Under the pieces are notes generated by a model that searched no databases, was not told the DNA's origin, and saw nothing but the letters and a program-made list of their open reading frames with translations. Positions 1 to 12,960 of a DNA stretch of 64,000 nucleotides are shown piece after piece. The stretch lies in contig CM035165.1 in assembly GCA_020205615.1 (NCBI GenBank), positions 91,016,005 through 91,080,004 of the forward strand, read 5' to 3'. The position numbers were made by a program, and so were the translations under genes. How positions within the stretch are numbered: the first letter of the stretch is position 1; each line of letters starts with the position of its first letter. This stretch comes from Panax quinquefolius. Its lineage: Eukaryota > Streptophyta > Magnoliopsida > Apiales > Araliaceae.

Positions 1-315
1 GCGTATCGTATATTTTAACCCAAGGTATTCCAATAGTGTTAATTCAGTAATAACTACTACCGTTATTTATAAAAACTCAATTTTTGTCGTTTTCTTCATC
101 CAACAGCTTATTCGTTATGGGGCCCTACAATGATCATGCTATTGCATTTAATATTCCCGACCAGATAGAATATTCCATTTACCAAACTAATATTTTATAA
201 CCACTTGCGTATTTTTAAAAAATTCATATATCACCCTTAACTTTAACTTTTTATCAATTTAACCATTTACTAAATAGAAAAATTGAATACTTTTATTTCA
301 TAAAATTCGGGTCTT

Positions 316-319
<4 letters not shown>
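1..319 (-). repeat. Partial long LTR (Tekay/Del-like), cut by the window edge
   Basis: The sequence closely follows the end of the LTRs at 41270-41626 and 45470-45839: the same order of blocks around a TATTCCAA box, CGTTATTTATAAA, TTGTCGTTTTC, TTATGGGG and a terminal TTCATAAAATTCGGGTC...TTTACA. On the minus strand it starts TGTAAAGACCC, the 5' end of this LTR family. Only about 0.3 kb of a 2.5-4 kb LTR is present, so it cannot be told whether it is a solo LTR or part of an element. Confidence 0.75.

Positions 320-370
<51 letters not shown>
320..370. repeat. (TA)n microsatellite
   Basis: Uninterrupted TA dinucleotide run of about 25 units that begins at the very last base of the LTR ending at 319. 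Positions 371-534 after it are AT-rich and show no feature. Confidence 0.97.
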
Positions 371-373
<3 letters not shown>

Positions 374-534
374 TACATGTTTGACATAGTTTGGGAACTA
401 ATGGATATGGAAAGACAACTTCTAAGTTCAAATTTATCACTATATATAATTTTAATATGACACGAGAATGAACAAAAATGGATAAGTAACGAAAGAGTTA
501 TGATACAAACAAAAATAGTGTTTTGTTAAAGTAA

Positions 535-2219
535 AATTAGGAAAACGAGTGTTATAACTTGGCTTGAGATGAATTTTGAAAAAATATATATTTTGACGTA
601 TAATAACTTATTTTGTCGTAACGAAGAGATTTTCTTAAAATTTAGAATGTTTGAATTTAATTTTGAATTATAAGATTATTGGAGAAGTTAACAGGAATGT
701 TAAAATATAATTATGGGAAGTAAATTAATAAAAATAAATATTATTCTGAGGAAGTTATTTTGTTGACAGAAAACATTTTATATTTAATGTTGTAGAAGAA
801 TAAAAATTGAGTATAGAAGAAAGAATTATTGAATGTGAATAATGTAGATGATGAACTATGGACGGAGACAAGTTTCCCTAACTTATACAAATTGATTATT
901 GTGTGCTACTTTCATTAAATTTTTGCAAGTTTCTTCACTTTGAGCAATTTCTTTAACTTGTAGTAAGATTGTTTATTATTGCAAGTTCTAAACTTACGAA
1001 TTTTTTTAATAATTGTGCAAGTTTCGGCACTACGTGCATTTGAATTTTTTTTATTAGCTAAACTTATGTTCGTTGTTATGTAATATCAAACTATTCAATA
1101 AGTTGATCATGAATATTATTTAAGAGTGAATGTCATTTGTTTCGGCTACTCTGTTGTGAAACTATTTAAGACTGAGGAAGAACAACCTCATAATATAAGG
1201 CCACATTTATGGAAAGTTTTTAAGTCTATGTGACTATTAACCACTTATGGAGTCAACAGTTTATATAATTGTGGGGACTTTTGGGCCATATAGTGTCGAC
1301 TTAACTCTTTTAGTTTTGGCATAATTAAAAGATTTGACAATTTTTGTGGCTATTAACTTTTATAAAAGAGTTCAATTTCTCATGACCATGTATAGAATTA
1401 AGAGCAATTATGACTTTTGAATTATGTATGATGTGTTCATGGTCCTCATGACCATGTATAACAATCAAAGCAATTATGACTGTTGAAATCTGTACGATGA
1501 GTTCATGGTCCTCAAAACCATTGGTAAAAGTTTTTAGTTGACTGTTAAATAATTATTGTCCATATAATGCCGACTTGGAGATTATATAGCCAGACCATAT
1601 ATTGTCATGGTGAGGCTTTAGCTTGTCAGGTTGTTAGGTTGCGCTCTATCAAAGAAATGTTTTTGAAAAATTAAAGAGTTAATGGTTAACAACCCCTCAG
1701 TAATAATCTAAAGAAAAAGGCTATGATATTGAAGTTCTTATACTAATTATTTACTTTGTGTTGTCACACATTTCTGAAGCTTCACATGCTGAAAAGCCTC
1801 TTTAACGAGCTATTCATTTTTTTCAAAGTATATTTATTAACTGTTGAGTTATTCTGACAAGTCACTGTGTACTACATATAGTAAGGTAACATGTTACATG
1901 TCATATTCAGTGTTGTTACGTTGTTCACATATAGTACGATTCAACATAACTCTCTTTCCTTTAAGTCGACCATTCAAGTAACTAAAGTTGATAATCCTTA
2001 AAATTTAGAAATATTAAATTATTGATTCATGTTTATTCATTAAATTGTTTCATTTCAATTTTATACTTATTGAGCATATTTGATGATAACTCTTGCCAAA
2101 CATTAACTTGGTGCAGGTAGAAAATAATGATAAGACTAGAAAGGTCAGATTTAAACTATAGAATGGAAGATTAAAATCATATAACAGTTACAGGTTGGTA
2201 TTAGGTAAAAAGAATAAGA
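535..2219. other. Duplicated noncoding block
   Basis: No convincing coding region on either strand. It is nearly identical to 6708-8362. It contains a direct repeat of 66-bp period starting CTCATGACCAT at 1379 and 1445, with a third partial start at 1511; the same repeat recurs near 7526. Its nature is not recognised. Confidence 0.6.
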
Positions 2220-2745
2220 CCTAAGTTGCGATACCGCGATGAAGTATGTGATATAATGTATAAATAGACTAGTTAAATAAAAAAAATATTGATAGATGTT
2301 GAGGATGATGATGAATAATGAACACCAAGTTTGTTGTAGCGAGTACTCAGATTTTGGGGGCATTATAATTTTCTCCTCTGCCGCCGCTGTAAACATTTCT
2401 CTCTTTCCTCGCTCCTCCCTCACGTGGCTCTCAAATCTCACCTCCTTCCCGTCGTCTCTCTCAATTTTGGTCCTCCGATCCTCTTCGTCCCCTTTAACAG
2501 ATCAACGGTGTAGTGTGCATTGGTGGTGGTGGTGGCATAACGCAGCGGTGGTGCTTCTTTTCCCCTTTAACACTGGATAGAATCCATTTTATTTTATTTT
2601 ATTTTTCATTCCCACTTAAATAACATCCAAAAATTAAATGCTTCATTTTATTTTCTCTAATGAACAGTACTGTGGAGGGGGTGGTGACACTGCAAATAAC
2701 AAGCAAACAAAGGGGCTTCATTTCAGTAAGTTACATTTCAATTTT
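2220..2745 (+). repeat. 526-bp repeat unit, copy 1
   Basis: Begins CCTAAGTTGCGATACCGC. It holds a TATA-like TATAAATAGA near 2260, an ATG at 2296 opening a 94-codon Ser/Trp-rich frame (five consecutive Trp from GGTGGT repeats), a CT-rich middle and a T/A-rich tail. It is followed directly by copy 2. The ORF resembles no family I know. The layout recalls a duplicated promoter with a 5' exon, but no downstream exon is recognisable. Confidence 0.85.
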
Positions 2746-3275
2746 CCTAAGTTGCGATACCGCAATGAAGTATGTGATATAATGTATAAATAGACTAGTT
2801 AAATAAAAAAATATTGATAGATGTTGAGGATGATGATGAATAGTGAACACCAAGTTTGTTGTAGCGAGTACTCAGATTTTGGGGGCATTTTAGTTTTCTC
2901 CTCTGCCGCCGCTGTAAACATTTCTCTCTCTTTCCTCGCTCCTCCCTCACGTGGCTATTAAATCTCACCTCCTTCCCGTCGTCTCCCTCAATTTCGGTCC
3001 TCCGATCCTCCTCGTCCCCTTTAACAGATTAACGGCGTAGTGCGCATTGGTGGTGGTGGTGGCATAACGCAGCGGTGGTGCTTCTTTTCCCCTTTAACAT
3101 GGGATAGGATCAATTTTATTTTTTTTTATTTTCCATTCCCACTTAAATAACAACCAAAAATTAAATGCTTCATTTTATTTTCTCTAATGAAGAGTACTGT
3201 GGTGGGGGGTGGTGACACTGAAATATTAACAAGCAAACAAAGGGGCACCATTTCAGTAAGTTACATTTCAATTTA
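2746..3275 (+). repeat. 526-bp repeat unit, copy 2
   Basis: Direct tandem copy of 2220-2745 with scattered substitutions. The ATG and TATA-like box are kept, but a CT insertion shifts the small frame, so the ORF is closed here. After it, 3276-4278 is AT-rich noncoding DNA with no gene seen. Confidence 0.85.
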
Positions 3276-4278
3276 CCTAAAAAATAGGTTAAGTACAATA
3301 TTAATTTTGTTTGCCCTAGTAATTAAATGTATATACTTCTTACGGTCCAAATTAGAAGCCAATAATGTCCTTTTTGTATTGCCTTAAAATGTTAATTAGT
3401 TTAAATTTGTTCATTATAGTTATGTTTTGCTTCTTACACAAACACATTAACAAAGTTTGAGCACATATATGTCAAGTATATCATTTTATAAGATATAGAC
3501 TAGCAACAATGAAAGTTAAGATCTTGCAAGTAAGATTTATGATAAATAAACCAATGATCAAAATAAATATAGCACTTTATAGTTTAGGATCAATTTGGTT
3601 TATATAGTGCTTATCACGCTCAAAGATTTGGCTATATATGAATCAACGTTTTATACACAAAGGACAATTTTCCTTGCAAGAAGGATAAGGATAATGCCGA
3701 CTGCACTAAGAATAAATTGATTATTCAATCTCAAAGAATAAATTGCCTTTATCCGAAAATTATTGGCATCAAATTTACATTCAAAAATAACTCAACGGAA
3801 GAAGAGAAACCTGTATGAATTTGTAAAGTCCTCTGATACAAATGTCATCCTTCGAAAAGCTCTACAGTTACATATTTCAAGGAAATTGTAAAATCCTTGA
3901 CCAGATTTGTACTACATGTTGCCTTCTACCAAAAAATAAAATAAAATACGATTCAGTATTGCATTTGTCTATTTTTTTTTTCCAATGTCTGTGACCAATA
4001 CAATAATATATATAAAACTTTATTTCATAAAATGAATATGTAAAATACAATGTCCGACTAGATATCCTTCTGAATACGAAGGAATAAAGCGGGAATTGAA
4101 TAAATCAATAAAAAAATTAAATAATATGGAGTGTCAATATGACTTCCCTTATTTGTTATAATAATCTAGTCATATATACTCTTGTAAAAATGACGGGCAT
4201 TGTGTTTTTTGTTTGTATAAGAACTTGTTTATATACGGATTTTAGGCACAAGAAGCAAGTGTTGGATTCGTGGAATTG

Positions 4279-5604
4279 TTAACCTGGATTTTCCACCATA
4301 TCCAAGTCACCAGTTGAAATCCCACTCGGTAGCTCCCAATCAAAGCAATGCAACAACTGAGCCAACACAAATTGAATGTTGATCAATCCTAGCTGCATTC
4401 CGGGGCACCCTCTTCTACCTGACCCAAATGGTAAGAGCTGGAAATCACGTCCTCGAAGATCTATTTTGCTCCTAGTAAACCTCTCAGGAAGGAATTCTTC
4501 AACATCTTCAGACCACACATTAGGATCTCGTCCTAGGGCCCAAGCATTTACAATTACTCGTGATTTCTTAGGTATGTAATACCCGTCGATCACAATATCC
4601 TCCCTAGACTCATGAGGACCCAATAATGGTGCAATAGGATGCAGTCTTAAACCTTCTTTAACCACCATATATAGGTATTCTAACTTTGGCAGATCAGTCT
4701 CCTCCACCATTCGATCAAGTCCTACAATGCTATTTACTTCCACTTGACACTTTTTCATCACCCTTGGATGCCTTATGAGTTCTGCTAGTATCCATTCGAT
4801 GGAGGTATAGGAAGTATCGATCGCTGCTGTGATAATGTCTACCATGATAGATTTAATACCCGACCTGTCAATTGCTTTAGCTAACTTGTGATGGGTTCTT
4901 GTGGAATTTTTCATCAATGATAGCATTTCATCAACAAAGTCGGTATTTTCCTTTTGAAGTCCATTACTTGCGTTTTGTTCATGCTCATCAATAATTAGCT
5001 CCAACATTTTGTCAAGTTTCTTGCCGGCTTCCTTAAAGTTTCTTGCCGGCTACGTCCCAAAAGCAACCTATAAGTCATGTTCTCAATAAGATCAGCCACC
5101 TTTGCACTAATATCCACCACCTCACATTTAGCGGCGGCATCCTTAAGCTCCTTCACCAATAACCCAAGCTCCTCCTTTCTCATCCCAACAAAAGAATTAA
5201 TCTTTGAAGGAGCAAGAAGCTCTTGTACAACAAACTTTCTTACATTGCGCCAGTATGGACCGTCGGTGAAGGTGATGCCCTTATTACCATATGCCATATA
5301 TTCCGCGGCCTGAAACTTGGGGCGGTTAGCAAAATGAATGTCATGAGTCTTGAGAAAAAGCTCGGCAGCTTGAGGGGAGGAGACTACGATAGTTGGGACG
5401 GAACCTAAACGCATGGACATGATAGGACCGTACTGCTTTGGCTAACTAGTGGAGGGTGCGGTGGGGGAGGTTACCTAACATCGGGAGGCTACCGATAATT
5501 GGGAAGCCTCGAGGACCTGGTGGTAGTACTTTACCGTGGCGTTTTGAGGTGGTGATGATCCACCAGAGTGCTCCAAGGAGAAGGAAGACAAGAGTTAATG
5601 CCAT
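4279..5604 (-). pseudogene. Cytochrome P450 (CYP71 clan, CYP736A/CYP71AU-like) pseudogene, copy 1
   Basis: The minus strand encodes a plant microsomal P450: an N-terminal membrane anchor, the Pro-rich hinge [12 protein letters not shown], an I-helix with AAIDTS, the ExxR helix (KEGLRLHP), PERF, and the heme loop PFGSGRRGCPG. Such enzymes are ER-anchored monooxygenases of specialised metabolism; the substrate cannot be read from sequence. The copy is broken. A missing base next to the start forces use of the ATG at 5604. CAG is changed to TAG at 5446-5448 with an extra base beside it. The end of exon 1, the whole intron and the start of exon 2 are deleted near 5030-5052, shifting the frame. 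The C-terminus stops shortly after DLDM and lacks the usual last ~20 residues. Copy 2 at 25972-27496 still has the intron. The subfamily call is from memory and less certain than the clan. Confidence 0.9.
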
Positions 5605-5692
5605 GCAAACATTTTGTGTTTTAAGGTATCTGGTAAATGTGTTAATTTGATAACTCAAAGATTGTGTGATTTACATATACTTTAGATCTGGT

Positions 5693-5702
5693 CTTTATAT
5701 AG
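5693..5702 (-). promoter_or_regulatory. TATA box of P450 copy 1
   Basis: CTATATAAAG on the minus strand, about 90 bp upstream of the ATG at 5604. It is conserved at 27577-27586 ahead of copy 2. Confidence 0.6.
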
Positions 5703-6075
5703 GAAATCCCTCGAGCATAGTTTTGTACAACTACTATATCAAGTTACCCCGTGCTCACAAACTTAGAACGTTCCCATATAATATTTTATTTATTTTCAAG
5801 ATAGGCCTAAGTGTTAAGAGTCAATGGAGGCCATGCATGTAGCCTCTGATATTGACCGCTTGTACGTACCCTCTAAACTTAGTTATTCATCACCCACCAA
5901 CCACATATTTTACATCAATAATCAATAACTATATATAATAAGACATTAATAGATTTTATGAATTAATTTTATGAGTCTTTTAGCTGATCGATCACGAGTC
6001 AATTATTCACGACTAGAATTGGAAATAAAAAATTTTGGTTTGTTTATGGATTATAAAATATGATTATAGTTCTTT

Positions 6076-6707
6076 CTAAGAACTAATTTAAAACAAACAA
6101 CTTGTTTTTAATGAGTTGAATCAGTTGCAACCAAATGATTATGTGTCCAATATAGCTCAACTCATTTTTTAAATTTAAAACTTGCGTAATATTATTATGA
6201 CCAAATGAAGTAAATTACTTAATATATTAATTTTTTATAATATTCGTTCAATTTCTCATTCTTATTTTTTTGAACATATTTTCTCTCTAAAAAAATTTCC
6301 GACTCCGGGACAATGTGACGCGATCACTTGGTTATATTTCTTAGTTATTAACTTATTACATTTGTCTTTTGCTAAAAAAATAAATAAATAAATTGACAAA
6401 ACTGAAGGAGCTATTAAGCCAGAAAAAATGAACATGAAGCAACCTACAACTCAAATTTTATGCTATTTTTTCCCAAATCTAAAAGATATGAAAAAGGAAA
6501 TACAATAGGAAATATAAAAAACATATAAGAATAAATATAAAATATAAAAGAAATACTTGTACCAAATTGAAAACAAAGCTAAAATGACAAGAATAGGAAC
6601 TGAGAAGGTTAAAAAAAGTAGTGGAATAATAACACAAGATCAGAGGGTAGCAAAAAAAAAATCCCAAGGCATTTTGGCAGACGACTTATAATGCGACTTA
6701 CACCTAG
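6076..6707. other. Non-duplicated spacer between duplication units
   Basis: AT-rich, no gene, no match elsewhere in the window that I could see. It separates the right end of unit 1 from the left end of unit 2, so the duplication is tandem with a spacer. Confidence 0.6.
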
Positions 6708-8362
6708 AATTAGGAAAACGAGTGTTATAACTCGGCTTGAGATGAATAATAACTTATTTTGTCGTAACGAAGAGATTTTCTTAAAATTTAGAATGTTTGA
6801 ATTTAATTTTGAATTATAAGATTATTGGAGAAGTTAACAAGAATGTTAAAATATAATTATGGGAAGTAAATTAATAAAAGTAAATATTATTCTGAGGAAG
6901 TTATTTTGTTGACAGAAAATATTTTATATTTAATGTTGTAGAAGAATCAGAATTGAGTATGGAAGAAAGAATTATTGAATGTGAATAATGTAGATGATGA
7001 ACTATGGACGGAGACAAGTTTCCCCAACTTGTACAAATTGATTATTTTGTGCTAGTTTCCTTAAATTTTTGCAAGTTTCCTCACTTTGAGCAAGTTCTTT
7101 AACTAGTAGTAAGATTGTTATTATTGCAAGTTCTAAACTTACGAATTTTTTTAATAATTGTTCAAGTTTCGGCACTACGTGCATTTGAGTTTTTTTTATT
7201 AGCTAAACTTATGTTCGTAGTTATGTAATATCAAACTATTCAATATGTTGATCATGAATATTATTTAAGAGTGAATGTCATTTGTTTCGGCTATTCTGTT
7301 GTGAAAGTAGTTAAGACTGAGGAAGAACAACCTCATAATATAAGGCCATATTTATGGAAAGTTTTTAAGTCTATGTGACTATTAACCACGTATAGAGTCA
7401 ACAGTTTATATAACTGTGGGGACTTTTGGGCCATATAGTGTCGACTTAACTCTTTTAGTTTTGGCATAATTAAAAGATTTGACAATTTTTGTGGCTATTA
7501 ACTTTTATAAAAGAGTTCAATTTCTCATGACCATGTATAGAATTAAGAGCAATTATGACTGTTGAATTATGTATGATGTGTTCATGGTCCTCATGACCAT
7601 GTATAACAATCAAAGCAATTATGACGGTTGAAATCTGTATGATGAGTTCATGGTCCTCAAAACCATTGGTAAAAGTTTTTAGTTGACTGTTAAATAATTA
7701 TTGTCCATATAATGCTGACTTGGAGAGAATATAGCCATGCCATATATTGTCATGGTGAGGCTTTAGCTTGTCAGGTTGTTAGATTGCGCTCTATCAAAGA
7801 AATGTTTTTGAAAAATTAAAGAGTTAATGGTTAACGACCCCTCAGTAATAATCTAAAGAAAAAGGCTATGATATTGAAGTTCTAATACTACTTATTTACT
7901 TTGTGTTGTCACACATTTTTGAAGTTTCACATGTTGAAAAGCCTCTTTAACGAGCTATTCATTTTTTCAAAGTATATTTATTCACTGTTAGTTATTCTGA
8001 CAAGTCACTGTGTACTACATATAGTAAGATAACATGTTATAGGTCATATTCAGTGTTGTTACGTTGATCACATATAGTACGATTCAACATAACTCTCTTT
8101 CATTTAAGTCGACCATTCAAGTAACTAAAGTTGATAATCCTTACAATTTAGAAATATTAAATTATTGATTCATGTTTATTCATTAAATTGTTTCATTTCA
8201 ATTTTATACTTATTAAGCATATTTGATGATAACTCTTGCCAAACATTAACTTGGTGCAGGTAGAAAATAATGATAGGACTAGAAAGGTCAGATTTAAACT
8301 ATAGAATGGAAGATTAAAATCATATAAAAGTTACAGGTTGGTATCAGGTAAAAAGAATAAGA

Positions 8363-8885
8363 CCTAAGTTGCGATACCGCGATGAAGTATGTGATATAAT
8401 GTATAAATAGACTAGTTAAATAAAAAAAATATTGATAGATGTTGAGGATGATGATGAATAATGAACACCAAGTTTGTTGTAGCGAGTACTCAGATTTTGG
8501 GGGCATTATAATTTTCTCCTCTGCCGCTATAAACATTTCTCTCTTTCCTTGTTCCTCCCTCACGTGGCTCTCAAATCTCACCTCCTTCCCGTCGTCTCTC
8601 TCAATTTTGGTCCTCCGATCCTCTTCGTCCCCTTTAACAGATCAACGACGTAGTGTGCATTGGTGGTGGTGGTGGCATAACGCAGCGGTGGTGCTTCTTT
8701 TCCCCTTTAACACTGGATAGAATCCATTTTATTTTATTTTATTTTCCATTCCCACTTAAATAACAACCAAAAATTAAATGCTTCATTTTATTTTCTCTAA
8801 TGAACAGTACTGTGGAGGGGGTGGTGACACTGCAAATAACAAGCAAACAAAGGGGCTTCATTTTAGTAAGTTACATTTCAATTTT
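8363..8885 (+). repeat. 526-bp repeat unit, copy 3
   Basis: Counterpart of copy 1 in duplication unit 2. An in-frame 3-bp loss in the GCCGCC tract keeps the small ORF open (8439-8720, 93 codons). Confidence 0.85.
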
Positions 8886-9417
8886 CCTAAGTTGCGATAC
8901 CGCAATGAATTATGTGATATAATATATAAATAGACTAGTTAAATAAAAAAATATTGATAGATGTTGAGGATGATGATGAATAGTGAACACCAAGTTTGTT
9001 GTAGCGAGTACTCAGATTTTGGGGGCATTATAATTTTCTCCTCTGTCATGCATTGTAAACATTTCTCTCTCTTTCCTCGCTCCTCCCTCACGTGGCTATT
9101 AAATCTCACCTCCTTCCCGTCGTCTCCCTCAATTTCGGTCCTCCGATCCTCCTCGTCCCCTTTAACAGATCAACGACGTAGTGCGCATTGGTGGTGGTGG
9201 TGGCATAACGCAGCGGTGGTGCTTCTTTTCCCCTTTAACACTGGATAGGATCAATTTTATTTTATTTTATTTTCCATTCCCACTTAAATAACAACCAAAA
9301 ATTAAATGCTTCATTTTATTTTCTCTAATGAAGAGTACTGTGGTGGGGGGTGGTGACACTGCAAATTTTAACAAGCAAACAAAGGGGCACCTTTTCAGTA
9401 AGTTACATTTCAATTTA
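8886..9417 (+). repeat. 526-bp repeat unit, copy 4
   Basis: Counterpart of copy 2. Here a +1 and a +2 change together restore the frame, giving a 95-codon ORF at 8961-9248 that ends with the same Trp-rich tail as copies 1 and 3. Confidence 0.85.
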
Positions 9418-9679
9418 CCTAAAAAATAGGTTAAGTACAATATTAATTTTGTTTGCCCTAGTAATTAAATGTATATACTTCTTACGGTCCAAATTAGAAG
9501 CCAATAATGTCCTTTTTGTATTGCCTTAAAATGTTAATTAGTTTAAATTTTTTCATTATAGTTATGTTTTGCTTCTTACACAAACACATTAACAAAGTTT
9601 GAGCACATATATGTCAAGTATATCATTTTATAAGATATAGACTAGCAACAATGAAAGTTAAGATCTTGCAAGTAAGATT

Positions 9680-10325
9680 TGTGGTCCCAAGTGCAAATTA
9701 GGGTTCACATGTCCTAATTGAATGAAGACAGAAAAGCCGGAAATAAAGAGGGCTAGACCCGAGAGAATCTTCCACGTGTCCCGAGGCAGAAGACACGTGG
9801 AGGCGACTCATTTTGGGAATTGATTGAGGGATTGGATTGGTGGCTAGAAGGACAGGACGATCTGGGCATTACTCTGATGACTAAGGGTAAAATTGGGATT
9901 TCCCCAAGGTCTTGTGCCAAGCACATGACCATTCTCCAGAAAACCCTATAAATACTCTTTCCACTCCATTGGGAAGGGGACCTCACTGGGGACTTCTCTT
10001 CAGACTCAAGACTTGGACTCTTGGAAGATCAAAGGGACCCTTTTGGTGACTTAAAGGCTCGGAGATTCCACCTAAAAGCACCAAAGGGGTTTGGACATTC
10101 TCTCAACTTGAAGGACTCAAGAAGGCTCTTGGAATCCCTGTTACCCTAACACGGTTCCCGAATTCTAGGAGTTACGCCGCAGCGTCGTTAGAGTAATCGC
10201 CCACTGTCCGTTCTCCCTCTTCAATCAATCAATCAATCAATCAATTCCAGTACTTTTTGTGGATTTCTCTCCTCCTCACCAACACAAAACCCTAACCCTA
10301 GCAAAGTACGATTTCCTTGCCCACA
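9680..10325 (+). repeat. 5' LTR of the Tat element
   Basis: 646 bp, TG...CA ends, near-identical to 24556-25199 with small indels in the last 200 bp. It contains a TATA box (CTATAAATAC, 9946-9955) and an (ATCA)n run near 10225, expanded relative to the 3' LTR. Confidence 0.95.
9946..9955 (+). promoter_or_regulatory. TATA box in the 5' LTR
   Basis: CTATAAATAC, kept in the 3' LTR; the likely Pol II promoter of the element. Confidence 0.6.
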
Positions 10326-10373
10326 TTTCTTAAGCGACTCTCTTTGGGGAGGTGTAGAATTCGTGAAGGGTAT

Positions 10374-12540
10374 GCCCACAACTCGAAGTGGGAGAACTAC
10401 AGGAAGAGTTGTTTCACCAACAAATGAGCATTACCTCACCGGATCCAGTTCAAGGCAAGCCACTCAAGCTTTCCAAGGCGCAAAACACGGATTTTGACCA
10501 ACCACTTATTGAAGATGCTTCGGAAGGAAGTTCGACATCACCACATATAGCCAATCAACAACAAACCAACCTTGGGAAGGCAAGGCGAGGATGCGGTGGA
10601 GACCCGACGAATGATGTGCAATTGGAGATGCTCAAGGCATTGAAGGAAGCACGAGAAGGGAAAGGAATGATGATGGCCATGATGCTAGAAATCAGAGAGA
10701 GGAAGCAAGAGGAGATGGGGAATTTCCGCCAGAGTTGATCTGATTCCCACTTTCAAGGTCATGTTCGGGAAGTTTGCATGGGGAACAAGCGGGTGTGGAA
10801 GACAACAATAATGGTAGCAACAACAAAGAGAACCAGATTGTACCTCCATTAGCGGAAAGTCAATTGGTTTAGATAATCAACTTGGAAGCCCGAGCGGTGG
10901 TGGCGTGCCACAACCTAGGATGGAAGCAAAATGACCTCGGCAAACATCATCTCATCTACTATTCCATCATTTTCACAGTGCAAATGCCAACCATTTCAAG
11001 CAATGTCCGGTGAATGAGCAATGAACTTCCACCACGGTGCGGATGTTCATGATGCAAGTGTTCATCAACCAATTTCTCTACCATACACACCGCCGATTCA
11101 GCAGTATATCACAACACCCCAGAGAGTTCACGCTACAAGCCCGTATGTGACGAAGGATGATATGATTGAGCGTGATCAATCAACTTCAGCATGATGACAT
11201 CTCGACCCTCGGAGTTGGACTTTACTCCTCCTTACCCGGCACACATTCGGAGGCAACCTTACCCAATAGGGTATATTGAGCATCCCCCGCAATTTCCAAA
11301 ATACAACGGGGAGAAAGGAAATGCTAGGGAACATATTGCCAGGTTTGTAGAGTCAATGTCTCTGTGGCTCGGATATGATGAAGTGAACAACCACAACTTG
11401 TTGATGCGGGAATTCAACAAGACTTTGACGGATAGTGCCTTTAGTTGGTACTACAATTTGGAGAAGGGGTCAGTCCATGATTGGGATGACTTAAAATTAC
11501 AATTTTTTAAGAAATTTTTCTATGTGCAGAAACAGGTAACCATTGTGGAGCTTATGCGGTTCAAGCAAAAACCGAATGAGGAGTTGTCAGATTATGTTGA
11601 CAAGTTCAGGGCCCAGGCACAGAAGTGCGCAGAACCGATTGAAGAAAAGAACTTAGTCAGCATTTGCAACAATGGTGCCTTGGATTCTTTCAAGCCCCAC
11701 CTCATCACCAAGGCTTGTGATTCCTTCGCGACCCTCTCATCTTTTTCACAAGACTTGGGAGGAATCGTGACATTGCCCACTAACCATGTGACGGTTACAT
11801 GGAAGGGCAAGAGGACAACAAGCGTGGCTTTGGGTGACTCTCGAGTCAAAAAACCACGGGGAAAAGAAAGGAAAACACGAGAAAATTTTGGCCAAGCAGA
11901 GGAAAGCACGGAGACAAATATGCAAGAAAGCCGATCCGGAGGCTATCACATGTAGTGAGAAAGCATTCAGGGGTTTGTATGAATAATGGGTTGAATATGG
12001 GTGGTGAAACCCCAAGGCCTAGATTTGCAGTGGTGACGGAAGAAATAAAAAGAAGACCGGACTTACATGTATTCCACCAATCGCGGGACACTCAGCGATG
12101 GATTGTTATAACTCTGCGGAGGATATTCCACGAGAAGGTGGAAAATGGGGAGATTGAACTTGGAAAAGAAAGTAGTGTTCATGACAAGCCATTTACCAAA
12201 CCACAAAGGAAGGAAGCGTCAAACAACTTGTTATTCACAAATCTGAGCCCGAAGTGGAGATGATGATGGAAGAAAATGAGGAGTGTGATCCGAACTGCGG
12301 TGGCGACATTGATGAAGCAGAGCCAAGTTCGTAAATTTTTTGATCGAGATAGGATTGGCCGAGGAAGCAAGGATTGAGGCAACGGGGCAATTATCAAAGA
12401 AATTGCCGAAACGCAGGAGACTTGCGTGGCCATAAGCAAAGGATTTATGAAGGCGATGGAGGAAGAAGAAAATAAGATATCTTTCTCTAAAGTCGATAGA
12501 GATAAGATACCCCATAACATAGTAGTTGTATGTATGCGGC
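10374..12540 (+). pseudogene. Retrotransposon gag (Tat), frameshifted
   Basis: Gag forms the particle that packages element RNA. An ATG at 10374 opens MPTTRSGR, a typical Tat gag start, but the frame shifts almost at once to the frame of 10388-10738 (a charged helical stretch). The best part is 11191-11955 (254 codons), a retrotransposon-gag domain: FPKYNGEKGNAREH, then WYYNLEKGSVHDWDD, then a KPNEELSDYVDKF stretch. The C-terminal part at 11955-12540 is broken into short frames. No intact CCHC knuckle was found. Scattered single-base changes account for most breaks. Confidence 0.85.
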
Positions 12541-12960
12541 GGTAATCAAGCGGCATTGAGGTCTTGGAGGGCATTCATTGACAATGGGGCGTCTGTAAAT
12601 ATTATGCCCTACACCGTGTTCAAAGCAGTTAGGCTGCTTAGGAGAAGAAGATTGTGAAGGAACAAATGAACATTACCGGATTATTAATCAAAGCACGAGA
12701 ACCCTAGGACACGTTAAGGTGGACATGAAAGTTGGGAAGATTCGAGGGCTGTAATGTTCCATGTTGCCGAGGTGGATGCATCATATCATGTCTTCTTTGG
12801 GAAGGGTTTGGCAAAAGCGACTACGGGGTGGTACCCTCGGTCTTTCATCAATGCCTTAAAGCTATTTAGAAAGGAGAGAAGTGAAGGTACCAATGAACTC
12901 GAAATCCCTTTGGACGGAGGAGGCACACATCACCGAAGCAACTTTCTTTGATGATGTCAT
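12541..12960 (+). pseudogene. Retropepsin-like protease region (Tat)
   Basis: RAFIDNGASVNIMP near 12572-12610 carries the aspartic-protease signature (D-N-G-A-S in place of the common D-T-G-A). Downstream 12754-12951 has FHVAEVDASYHVFFGK, matching the conserved tail of Tat proteases that usually reads YHLLLGRPW. The two pieces lie in different frames, so the protease is not intact. Confidence 0.75.

Larger units (their letters stand above)
535..6075. repeat. Segmental tandem duplication, unit 1
   Basis: From AATTAGGAAAACGAG at 535 to about 6075 the sequence matches 6708-9679 followed by 25200-28055 in the same order and orientation. The unit holds a noncoding block (535-2219), two 526-bp repeats (2220-3275), a noncoding stretch (3276-4278) and a P450 copy with its promoter. 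It is uninterrupted here, so the retrotransposon that splits unit 2 came after the duplication. Confidence 0.9.

Noticed and set aside
2151..2441. 96-residue minus-strand ORF, also present at 8294-8581
   Set aside because: It is antisense to the repeat unit, crosses the unit boundary and shows no family features; its conservation follows from the DNA duplication.
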